Source: Streptomyces roseofulvus (GTDB lineage: Bacteria; Actinomycetota; Actinomycetes; Streptomycetales; Streptomycetaceae). From it: a stretch of 64,000 nt of DNA. The first letter of the stretch is position 1; each line of letters opens with the position of its first letter. Where the stretch lies: contig NZ_BAAAWE010000001.1 in the NCBI RefSeq assembly GCF_039534915.1, forward strand, positions 620,001 to 684,000, given 5' to 3'. The translations under genes were made by a program, and so were the position numbers. The notes under the pieces are model-generated. The model ran no database searches, was not told the DNA's origin, and saw nothing but the letters and a program-made list of their open reading frames with translations. Shown here one piece after another: positions 1 to 8,979 of the stretch.

Positions 1-2041
<2,041 letters not shown>

Positions 2042-2045
<4 letters not shown>

Positions 2046-3511
2046 GACGACACCGCCTCGGTGGTTCGCGCGTACAGCTTCCTCAGGCTCTGGCCGAGCA
2101 TCTCGGCGCGGTAGGCGGCGCTCGCGCGATGGTCGTCCAGGGGGGTGCCCTCGGTCCGCAGCACCCCGGCCGCGGCCTCGGCGGTCTCCGCCGTCCAGGG
2201 CCGGCCCTCCAGGGCCGCCTCGGTGGCGAGGGCGCGGATCGGGGTGGCCGCAACGCCGCCCAGGCCGATCCGGGCCTTGCGGACGGTCCCGTCCTCGATG
2301 TCGAGGGCGAAGGCGACGGCGACGCTGGAGATGTCGTCGAAGCGCCGCTTGGCGATCTTGTGGAAGGCGGTGACCGGCGAGAGGGGCAGGGGGACGCGCA
2401 CCGCGCGGATCAGCTCGCCGGGACGGCGCACGCTCTGCCGGTAGCCGGTGAAGTACTCCGCCAGCGGGACCTCGCGCTCGCCGTCGGCGTCGGCGAGCAG
2501 CACCGACGCCTCCAGCGCGAGCAGGGCCGGCGGGCTGTCCCCGATGGGGGATCCGGTCCCCAGGTTGCCGCCGAGGGTCGCGCCGTTGCGGATGAGCCGG
2601 GACGCGAACTGCGGGAACAGTTCGGCGAGGAGGGGGACGGCTCCGTCGAGGCGGCGCTCGATCTCGGTGAGCGTCAGCGCCGCCCCGATCTCGATGTGGC
2701 CGGACGCGAAGCGCAGCTCGCGGAGTTCGGGCAGCCGGTCGACGGCGACGACGCAGTCCGCCCGGCGGGAACGGATGTTGACCTCGACGCCCCAGTCGGT
2801 GGAGCCGGCGACCACCACGGCGTCGGGCCGCTCGCGCAGCAGTCGCAGGGTCTCGTCCAGGGTGCTCTTCCGCAGGTACGTGCTGCCGTCCCGGGTGTAC
2901 GCGGTGGCCACCGCTTCCGGCGGGGCCTGCTCGCGGCGCCGGGCCAGGGGGTCGTCCTCGGCGGGCATGCCGACGGCGAACGCGGCGTCGCGGATGGGGC
3001 GGTAGCCGGTGCAGCGGCACAGGTTCCCGCTCAGCGCGTGGAGGTCGAAGCCGTTCGGACCGTGCTCGGGGTCGGTGCCGGCATCGGTGGGGTCGGCGTG
3101 CGGCCTGCGGTCGGGGCGGTAGTACTCGGCGGCCATGCTGCAGACGAACCCCGGTGTGCAATACCCGCATTGGGAGCCGCCGCGGACCGCCATCTCCTCC
3201 TGCACCGGGTGCAGCGCGGCCGGCGCGTGGGCGTCGCCCGCCGGGCGGGCGAGGCCTTCGGAGGTGACGACCTCCTGTCCGTCGAGCGAAGCGGCCGGGA
3301 GGAGGCAGGCGTTGACGGCCACCCAGTCGGTGGCCTCGTGCGTCCCGGGGCGGGCGACCAGGACCGCGCAGGCGCCGCACTCGCCTTCGGCGCAGCCCTC
3401 CTTGGTGCCGGTGAGGCCGCGTTCGCGCAGGAGGTCGAGGAGGGTGGTGTGGGGGGCGGCCGGTGCTACCGGCATGTCCTGCCCGTTGACCGTGATCCGT
3501 GCCGCTGTCAC
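2042..3511 (-). CDS. xdhA: xanthine dehydrogenase small subunit, 2Fe-2S/FAD
   Basis: This 489-residue electron-transfer subunit passes electrons from the molybdenum site of XdhB to FAD and NAD+. The plant-type [2Fe-2S] domain has Cys40, Cys45, Cys48 and Cys69. A second [2Fe-2S] domain has CGYCTPG and NLCRCTGYRPI. Then come an FAD-binding domain (VVVAGSTDWGVE, LGGNLGTGSPIGD) and a C-terminal CO-dehydrogenase flavoprotein domain. Fusion of Fe-S and FAD domains in one chain of about 480 residues matches the bacterial XdhA layout. I chose GTG at 3511 because GAGGA lies about six bases upstream and the protein then begins with the expected beta strand (ARITVNG); the frame stays open upstream but codes for nothing recognisable. 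The gene overlaps xdhB by four bases. A long pyrimidine-rich leader and a short leader ORF precede it. Confidence 0.94.
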
Positions 3512-3722
3512 GTCAGGTCCTCGTTTCGGCGCTCGGTCGACAGGTACGTCAAAGGCATCATTCGTCGGGCGGCTTTCTGTTCTGGGACGCGCCCCGGGAG
3601 AGGGAGCGGGCGCGGGACGGCACGCGGGAGCGAGGTGCCGGGGAAACGGGAGGGAAGGCGGAGGGAACGGGGAGACCCGGGAGGTGCCGCGGGAGGGCAC
3701 GGGGGCACAGGAGGAGCGGCGC
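3512..3722 (-). promoter_or_regulatory. pyrimidine-rich leader upstream of xdhA
   Basis: No gene is supported here. Read on the minus strand, most of this 211-base stretch (about 3590-3715) is rich in C and T and poor in G, unusual for this genome. It lies between a 25-codon ORF and xdhA. C-rich, G-poor, unstructured RNA is the kind of segment Rho loads on, so a conditional terminator that depends on translation of the leader ORF is possible. That is inference from composition only; no intrinsic terminator is obvious. Confidence 0.35.
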
Positions 3723-3800
3723 TCAGCAGCCGTGCGCGATGCGGCCAGGGACCCAGGCGGTGCACGCGGCGAGGCGGCCGAGGTCAGAGTAGGTGAGCAT
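3723..3800 (-). CDS. 25-residue leader peptide ORF upstream of xdhA
   Basis: A 25-codon ORF starts at ATG 3800 and has a near-perfect Shine-Dalgarno sequence (GGAAGGAGG, ten bases before the start). It begins MLTYSDLGRLAACTAW and ends in His-Gly-Cys. It carries two cysteines and no signal peptide or membrane segment, and I do not recognise the family. It lies on the xdhAB strand, 211 bases before the xdhA start, with the C/T-rich leader between. The strong ribosome site argues for real translation. The position suggests a regulatory leader peptide rather than an enzyme, but a small functional protein cannot be excluded. Confidence 0.5.
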   Translation of the reverse strand: MLTYSDLGRLAACTAWVPGRIAHGC

Positions 3801-3909
3801 CTGCGGGTCGCCTCCTTCCGGGAGCACGGGGTGATGTCGACGGCAAGGTAGTGGGCGGCGCCTCGGGGGGTCAAGGGGGCGTCCCGCCGTCGGCCGCACC
3901 GACGCGCAC

Positions 3910-3935
3910 CGCCCGCAGGGGCTCGCATCGTTTCC
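3910..3935 (-). promoter_or_regulatory. putative ECF-type promoter toward leader ORF/xdhAB (GGAAAC element)
   Basis: On the minus strand GGAAACGATG begins at 3935, with GGGCG fifteen bases after GGAAAC. The same GGAAACGAYG block, with matching spacing, precedes the LitS-type sigma gene (5641-5666) and the LitQ-type gene (8829-8854). The 17-mer 3925-3941 matches 5656-5672 at 15 positions. It could be a -35 box for the local ECF sigma factor or an operator for LitR, whose own start is 20 bases away. Confidence 0.45.
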
Positions 3936-3941
3936 GCGTCG

Positions 3942-3947
3942 TATCGT
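3942..3947 (+). promoter_or_regulatory. -10 element of a probable leaderless litR promoter
   Basis: TATCGT fits the actinomycete TAnnnT -10 consensus and ends seven bases before ATG 3955, so transcription would start on or beside the start codon. No ribosome site precedes the ATG. The element abuts the shared 17-mer at 3925-3941, so a protein bound there would affect litR itself. Confidence 0.45.
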
Positions 3948-3954
3948 GGTGCGC

Positions 3955-4944
3955 ATGGATGACACCGTGCACGGCATCACCACGGGCGCCGTCGCCCGGC
4001 GCCTGGGCGTCTCCCCGACCACCGTGCGGTCCTGGGACCGTCGGTACGGGATCGGCCCCGCCGTCCGCGCCGACGGGCGGCACCGGCGCTGGAGCCCGAC
4101 GGACATCGCGGTGCTGGAGGAGATGTGCCGTCTCACGGCGTCGGGCGTCCCGCCCGCCGACGCCGCGCGGGCCGCCCGGGAGGTGGGGGCCTCGGCGGCG
4201 CCTGATCCGCGTCCCGGGCCGGGCCGGCGTGCCACGGCCGGCAGCGGGCTGCCGCTGGGCGACGTGCGGCAGGAGTGCCGCGGGCTCGCCCGCGCCGCCG
4301 TGCGCCTCGACGGGCCCCTCATGGAGACCATCCTCCGGTCGGCCCTGGCGACGTACGGGCTGGTCACCACCTGGGAGGAGATCATGACTCCGACGCTGCA
4401 CGCGGTGGGCCGGAAGTGGGAATCGTCGGGCGACCGCTACGTCGAGGTCGAGCACCTGCTCTCCTGGCACATCTCCACCGCACTGCGGCAGGCCGCCGTC
4501 ACCGGACCGCCGGCCGCCCCCGAGGCTCCCCCGACCGTGCTGGCCTGCGTCCCCGCCGAGCAGCACACGCTGCCGCTGGAGGCGCTCGCCGCCGCCCTCG
4601 CCGAACGGTCCCTGCCGACCAGGATGTTCGGCGCCGCCGTGCCCGCCGAGGCGCTCGACGCGGCGGTGCGCCGGTCGGGGCCGGCCGCCGTGGTCCTGTG
4701 GTCCCAGGCCCGCTCCACCGCGAACCACGCGCTGGCCCGGCACATCGCCGGGACGGCGTTCGGCGTACGGGGCGCCCGCACCGCTCCTCTGGTCCTCCTC
4801 GCGGGCCCCGGCTGGCGCGGCCGCACACCCGACCCCGGCACGGCACGCCCGGCCGGCCTGCGGGAGGCGATCGACGTCGTCTCCCGCCTGTACGGAGAAC
4901 CTGCCGGGGGCGGGGACGAGCGGACCGGCGGCACCGGGCCCTGA
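3955..4944 (+). CDS. litR: MerR-family, B12-binding light-responsive regulator (LitR/CarH type)
   Basis: This 329-residue cytoplasmic transcription factor has an N-terminal MerR winged helix (residues 8-75, with ARRLGVSPTTVRSWDRRYG), a helical cobalamin-cap domain (about 100-180) and a B12-binding Rossmann domain (about 195-310). Cap residues Trp155 and Glu166-His167, and Glu202-Gln203-His204 at the start of the B12 domain, correspond to the CarH/LitR signature. In characterised relatives, adenosylcobalamin holds the protein on DNA in the dark and light releases it. The Trp-to-EH spacing is ten residues rather than the nine of Thermus CarH. I chose ATG 3955 because a -10 box sits seven bases upstream; GTG 3946 would add three residues. 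The gene converges on an ECF sigma gene, with photolyase and a LitQ-type gene beyond, as in Streptomyces lit clusters. No carotenoid genes are in the window. Confidence 0.85.
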   Translation: MDDTVHGITTGAVARRLGVSPTTVRSWDRRYGIGPAVRADGRHRRWSPTDIAVLEEMCRLTASGVPPADAARAAREVGASAAPDPRPGPGRRATAGSGLPLGDVRQECRGLARAAVRLDGPLMETILRSALATYGLVTTWEEIMTPTLHAVGRKWESSGDRYVEVEHLLSWHISTALRQAAVTGPPAAPEAPPTVLACVPAEQHTLPLEALAAALAERSLPTRMFGAAVPAEALDAAVRRSGPAAVVLWSQARSTANHALARHIAGTAFGVRGARTAPLVLLAGPGWRGRTPDPGTARPAGLREAIDVVSRLYGEPAGGGDERTGGTGP

Positions 4945-4975
4945 CCGGTGGCGGGCGCGGGGCGATCCGGCCCGG

Positions 4976-5575
4976 TCAGCGGCCGGCGTGGACGCCGGCG
5001 CGTTCGAGGCTGTGCCGCATGCGCAGGAGGCCGCGGCGGGCGTGGCTCTTGACCGTGCCCAGCGGCATGCCGGTGCGGTCGGCGATCTGGGTCTGGGTCA
5101 GATCGGCGAAGTAGGCGAGCTCCAGGACGTCGCGCTGGACACGCGGCAGCCTGGCCAACTCCTCGCCGACGACCAGCCGTTCGAGGACCCGCTCGGGCTC
5201 CTCGTCCCTCCGGCCCTCGTGCTCCAGGGTGGCGCCGAGGGACGCCGCGAGCCGGGTGCGGCGCGTGCGCGCGGCCAGGGCGTCGGCGATCTTCCGCCGG
5301 GTGATGCCGACGAGCCAGGCCGACAGGCTGCCGCGTTCGGGACGGAAGTTCGCCCGGCCGCGCCAGACGGCGACGAACACCTGCTGGGTGACGTCCTCCG
5401 CCTCGCGGGGGTCGCCCAGGGCGCGGGCGGCCAGAGCCTGGACCAGGGGGCCCCAGCGCCGGTACGCGGCGGCGAGGCACTGCTCGTCGCCGCCGACGAG
5501 ACCGCGGGCGATCCCGTCGTCGTCGGCGACGTCGTCCACGGCCGTGAGGACTCCGGTCGTGCGGTCTGCGGTCAT
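4976..5575 (-). CDS. litS: ECF RNA polymerase sigma factor (LitS type)
   Basis: This 199-residue group IV sigma factor has region 2 at about residues 28-95 (DVTQQVFVAVWRG) and region 4 at about 140-190 (YFADLTQTQIADRTGMPLG, then TVKSHARRGLLRMR). It should bind core RNA polymerase and direct it to stress-type promoters. The start ATG has GAGGAG about eight bases upstream. No anti-sigma gene adjoins it, which fits a sigma factor controlled by its own transcription, as reported for LitS under LitR in Streptomyces coelicolor. The gene converges on litR with 31 bases between stops, and photolyase lies upstream on the same strand. A GGAAAC element at 5661-5666 suggests autoregulation. The ECF call is firm; the LitS assignment rests on context. 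Confidence 0.85.
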   Translation of the reverse strand: MTADRTTGVLTAVDDVADDDGIARGLVGGDEQCLAAAYRRWGPLVQALAARALGDPREAEDVTQQVFVAVWRGRANFRPERGSLSAWLVGITRRKIADALAARTRRTRLAASLGATLEHEGRRDEEPERVLERLVVGEELARLPRVQRDVLELAYFADLTQTQIADRTGMPLGTVKSHARRGLLRMRHSLERAGVHAGR

Positions 5576-5640
5576 GGCGCTCGCTCCTCTGCGGCGGGAC
5601 CTCGGAGAGGCCGTACCTCCTCACGGTCCCGTCGGCGGCC

Positions 5641-5666
5641 CCCACGGCTCAACTTGCGTCGTTTCC
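5641..5666 (-). promoter_or_regulatory. putative ECF-type promoter of litS (GGAAAC-N15-GTGGG)
   Basis: On the minus strand GGAAACGACG starts at 5666 and GTGGG follows GGAAAC after 15 bases, placing a start site about 60 bases before the sigma gene ATG. The block matches those near 3935 and 8854. The 17 bases 5656-5672 match 3925-3941 at 15 positions. Autoregulation by LitS or binding by LitR are both plausible. Confidence 0.5.
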
Positions 5667-5696
5667 GCATCGAAACTTCTCCGGGGGGCCGTGCGT

Positions 5697-5712
5697 CCGG
5701 GCGCGCGCCCGG
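5697..5712. terminator. 16-bp perfect GC palindrome after photolyase gene
   Basis: CCGGGCGCGCGCCCGG is a perfect palindrome directly after the photolyase stop codon at 5713. It may act as a short terminator stem between phr and litS. It has no T-tract, as is usual in this genus. An operator role is also possible because it sits about 30 bases upstream of the putative litS promoter. Confidence 0.4.
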
Positions 5713-7086
5713 TCAGGAGGGGCCGCGGAGCCTCCGGAAGCGGGCCAGCCCCTCGGAGAGCTCGACCAGCGGGTCCGGGTAGGCGAGGGCCGCCCGGTCG
5801 AGCCCCTTGAGCCGCCAGGGCTCGTGGACGGCCGGTCCGTCGAGACCCGCCAGTTCCGGTACCCAGCGGCGGACGTAACGACCGTCGGGGTCGTACCGCT
5901 TGGCCTGGGCGACCGGGTTGAGGACGCGGTTCGGGCGGGTGTCGGTGCCGGTGCCGGCCACCCACTGCCAGTTGAGCTGGTTGTTCGCGACGTCCCCGTC
6001 CACCAGCAGGCCGAGGAAGTGGGCGGCCCCCTCGCGCCAGTCGACGCAGAGGGTCTTCGCCAGGAAGGAGGCCGTGATCAGCCTGCCCCGGTTGTGCATC
6101 CATCCCTCGTGGGCGAGCTGCCGCATGGCGGCGTCGACGAGGGGATAGCCGGTGCGTCCCTCGCGCCAGGCCGCGAGGTCCGCCTCCGCGTCGGCGCCGA
6201 CCCGCCAGCGTCCGGACCGGCTCCGGTAGTCGGCCCGGGACGCCTCCGGGCGCGCGGCCAGCACCTGGTGGTGGAAGTCCCGCCAGCAGAGCTGCCGGAC
6301 GAACGCGTCGGCACCCGCCCCGCCCCGCCGGGCCGCCCGGTGCACCGCCTCGGTGGCGGAGAGGGCGCCGAAGTGGAGGTAGGGCGACAGGCGGGAGGTG
6401 GCGTCCCCCGCCAGGTCGTCGTGGCGCTCCTCGTACGCGTCGAGGTGCGCCGCCAGCCAGGAGCCGAGCCGCTTGCGGGCCTCGGTCTCCCCTCCCGCCG
6501 GGAGGGCCGGCGACACGTCCGTGACGGCGGAGCGCCGCGGGACGGGCGCGGAGCGCGGGCCCGACGGTACGCACACCCGTCTCGGGGCGGCGAAGGGGAC
6601 GCGCACCGGCTCCGCGGCCCAGCGGCGGTGATAGGGGGTGAAGACGGCGAAGTGGTCCGAGTTCTGCGGGACCACCTCGCCGGGCGGCACGACGGTGACC
6701 ACACCGTCGTGCACGTACAGGCGGCAGCCGTCCTCCTCCAGCGCCCCGCGCAGCCGGGCCTCCCGCCGCCGGGCGAAGGCCGTGACGCCGGCGGCCATGT
6801 GGACCTCGTCGGCGTCGGTCTGCCGCACCACGGCCCGCACCTCGGAGACCGTGTCGCCCTCCCGCACCACGAGCCGCCCGCCCCGCTCCCGCAGCGAGCG
6901 GTCGAGGTCCTCCAGGCAGTCCGCGAGGAAGGCCAGCCGGTTGGGCGCCGCGAACCCCGCCCGGTCCACGGCCGGGTCGCGGACGAACAGCGGCACCACC
7001 TCGTCGGCGCCCTGGACCGCCGCCCTCAGCGGCGGATGGTCGTGGACCCTGAGGTCCGAGGTGTACAGAATGACGGAGACGGTCAT
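5713..7086 (-). CDS. phr: deoxyribodipyrimidine photolyase, class I CPD type
   Basis: This 457-residue light-driven DNA repair flavoenzyme splits cyclobutane pyrimidine dimers. The N-terminal alpha/beta antenna domain starts MTVSVILYTSDLRVHDHP. The C-terminal helical FAD domain carries TSRLSPYLHFGALS, MRQLAHEGWMHNRGR and NNQLNWQWVAGTGTD, the conserved FAD and dimer-binding segments of class I enzymes. The length matches bacterial photolyases. I chose ATG 7086 because GGGAGG precedes it and the beta strand begins there; the frame continues upstream without family sequence. It lies downstream of litQ (186-base gap) and upstream of litS on the same strand. Photolyases are typical members of light-induced LitR/LitS regulons, so blue-light induction is likely but inferred. 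An (6-4) specificity is less likely. Confidence 0.94.
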   Translation of the reverse strand: MTVSVILYTSDLRVHDHPPLRAAVQGADEVVPLFVRDPAVDRAGFAAPNRLAFLADCLEDLDRSLRERGGRLVVREGDTVSEVRAVVRQTDADEVHMAAGVTAFARRREARLRGALEEDGCRLYVHDGVVTVVPPGEVVPQNSDHFAVFTPYHRRWAAEPVRVPFAAPRRVCVPSGPRSAPVPRRSAVTDVSPALPAGGETEARKRLGSWLAAHLDAYEERHDDLAGDATSRLSPYLHFGALSATEAVHRAARRGGAGADAFVRQLCWRDFHHQVLAARPEASRADYRSRSGRWRVGADAEADLAAWREGRTGYPLVDAAMRQLAHEGWMHNRGRLITASFLAKTLCVDWREGAAHFLGLLVDGDVANNQLNWQWVAGTGTDTRPNRVLNPVAQAKRYDPDGRYVRRWVPELAGLDGPAVHEPWRLKGLDRAALAYPDPLVELSEGLARFRRLRGPS

Positions 7087-7272
7087 CGCGCCCTCCCTGC
7101 TCGGCCGCCGGTCACGGACGCGCGGCGCCGCGCCGGGGTACTGCTGTGGCACTCGTGCACACCCGGTTCCCCCGTTCGCGGGACGCCGGATGCACGCCGT
7201 CCGGGCCCGGTCCCGCCCCGGGGCGGGAGCGCACCGCACGGGCGCGCGCGGCCCGGCCGCGCGCGTCGGGGA

Positions 7273-8799
7273 TCACCCACCGCCGGGGGCCGGGCCCGTC
7301 CGCCCGCTCTCCCGCTCGGCGGTCCGGGCGATCTTCCGGGCCATACCGCCGAAGACCACGGCGTGGAAGGGGGAGACGCCCCACCAGTACGCCTGCCCGG
7401 CGAGGCCCCGGGGGTGGAAGAGCGCCCGCTGCCGGTACGACGTCCGGCCCCGCTCGTCCCGGTCGACCGCCATCTCCAGCCAGGCGAGGCCGGGCAGGCG
7501 CATCTCCGCCCGGAGGCGCAGCAGGCGCCCGCGGTCCATCGCCTCCACACGCCAGAAGTCCAGCGCGTCACCGACCCGGAGGTGCTTCGCGTCCCTGCGG
7601 CCCCGGCGCAGTCCCACTCCCCCGACGAGCCGGTCGGCCCAGCCTCTGACGGCCCAGGCCAGGGGGAAGGAGTACCAGCCGTTCTCCCCGCCCACCCCTT
7701 CGACGACCCGCCACAGCGCCTCGGGGCTCGCGTCGACGGTACGGGAGCGTTCGTCCGTGTAGAGGCTGCCGCCCGCCCAGTCCGGGTCGGTCGGCAGCGG
7801 GTCGCTGGGCGCCCCGGGCGGTGAGGCGGTGGACCAGCGGGTGGTGACGCGTGCCTCGCGGACGCGGCGGAGGGCCAGCCGGAGGGCGTCGGTGAAGGGC
7901 AGGGGCCTGCCGGGCAGGTCGGGGACGTAGCGGGCGATGTCGTGCTCGGTGCAGACCACCTCGTGGCGCAGCGACGCGGTGAGGGGGCGGGCCAGGGAGG
8001 CCGGCACCGGTGTGACGAGGCCGATCCACTCGCTGGACAGGCGTGGGGTGAGGACCGGTACGGGGACGATGACGCGCTTGCGGAGCCCGGCGACCTCGGC
8101 GTAGAGCTCCATCATCCGCCGGTAGGTGAGCACGTCGGGGCCGCCGACGTCGAAGGTCCGGTTCACGTCGGCGGGCAGGGCTGCGCTCTCGGCCAGGTAC
8201 CGCAGCACGTCGCGCACCGCGATGGGCTGGACGCGGCTGCCGACCCACCGGGGGGTGACCATGACGGGGAGCCGCTCGGTGAGGTACCGGAGCATCTCGA
8301 AGGACGCCGATCCGGAGCCGATGACGACGGCCGCGCGCAGCACGGCGGTGGGGACGCCCGAGGCGAGCAGGATGCGGCCCACCTCGGTGCGGGAGCGCAG
8401 GTGCGGCGAGAGCTCGTGCTCCGGCACTCCGCTCGGGACGAGTCCGCCCAGGTAGACGATGCGCCGCACCCCGGCGGAGCGGGCCTCGGCGGCGAACGTG
8501 CGGGCGGCGAGCCGGTCGGCGTCCTCGAAGCGTGCCGTCGAGCTCATGGAGTGCACGAGGTAGTAGGCGACGTCGACGCCGGCGAACGCCTCGCGGAGGC
8601 TCTCGGCGACCGTCACGTCACCGCGTACGGTCTCCACCCGGTCGGCCCAGGGGAAGTCCCGGAGCTTGTCCGGGTGCCGGGCGAGACAGCGCACCCGGTA
8701 TCCCCTGTCGAGCAGTTCCGGTACGAGGCGGCCTCCGATGTAGCCGCTCGCGCCGGTGACCAGGCAGAGGGTTCCGTCGGTGGGGGTGGGTGTGTCCAT
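7273..8799 (-). CDS. litQ: SDR/DUF2867 NAD(P)-binding protein (LitQ-like)
   Basis: This 508-residue cytoplasmic protein starts with an extended/atypical short-chain dehydrogenase domain (residues 10-290) with the dinucleotide fold motif VTGASGYIGGRL. The tail (about 330-500) is a DUF2867 domain of the START-like type. Proteins of this two-domain form occur in Streptomyces light-response clusters as LitQ, annotated as oxidoreductases without a proven substrate. The sequence supports NAD(P) binding; the reaction is unknown. The SDR catalytic Tyr-x-x-x-Lys is not clearly present, so binding without classical dehydrogenation is possible. A GGAAAC promoter-like element sits about 50 bases upstream of the ATG. 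The gene precedes phr and litS on the same strand and is separated from the oxidase gene on its other side by a strong terminator. Confidence 0.8.
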   Translation of the reverse strand: MDTPTPTDGTLCLVTGASGYIGGRLVPELLDRGYRVRCLARHPDKLRDFPWADRVETVRGDVTVAESLREAFAGVDVAYYLVHSMSSTARFEDADRLAARTFAAEARSAGVRRIVYLGGLVPSGVPEHELSPHLRSRTEVGRILLASGVPTAVLRAAVVIGSGSASFEMLRYLTERLPVMVTPRWVGSRVQPIAVRDVLRYLAESAALPADVNRTFDVGGPDVLTYRRMMELYAEVAGLRKRVIVPVPVLTPRLSSEWIGLVTPVPASLARPLTASLRHEVVCTEHDIARYVPDLPGRPLPFTDALRLALRRVREARVTTRWSTASPPGAPSDPLPTDPDWAGGSLYTDERSRTVDASPEALWRVVEGVGGENGWYSFPLAWAVRGWADRLVGGVGLRRGRRDAKHLRVGDALDFWRVEAMDRGRLLRLRAEMRLPGLAWLEMAVDRDERGRTSYRQRALFHPRGLAGQAYWWGVSPFHAVVFGGMARKIARTAERESGRTGPAPGGG

Positions 8800-8828
8800 G
8801 GGCTGATCCGTTTCACCGGTCGCGGCGG

Positions 8829-8854
8829 CCTACACGCTCCATGACGTCGTTTCC
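8829..8854 (-). promoter_or_regulatory. putative ECF-type promoter of litQ (GGAAAC-N15-GTAGG)
   Basis: On the minus strand GGAAACGACG starts at 8854 and GTAGG follows GGAAAC after 15 bases. The predicted transcription start is about 23 bases before ATG 8799. Sequence and spacing match the litS element at 5641-5666, suggesting that one regulator or sigma factor controls both. Confidence 0.5.
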
Positions 8855-8925
8855 TCTGCACGGGGACACGCGGATGCACCCCTGTGCCGCCCCCATGGCC
8901 TCCGGACCGTGACGGCATGACGACC

Positions 8926-8949
8926 GAGCCGGCCCCTGGGGGCCGGCTC
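8926..8949. terminator. 11-bp perfect stem-loop terminator after the lysyl-oxidase-like gene
   Basis: Two perfectly complementary 11-base arms (8926-8936, GAGCCGGCCCC, and 8939-8949) flank two bases. The hairpin is 31 bases beyond the stop codon of the minus-strand lysyl-oxidase-like gene and 75 bases before the predicted litQ promoter, so it probably insulates the light cluster. Confidence 0.75.
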
Positions 8950-8979
8950 GGCGGGTACGACGGCGCTGGCGCCGGTGGG

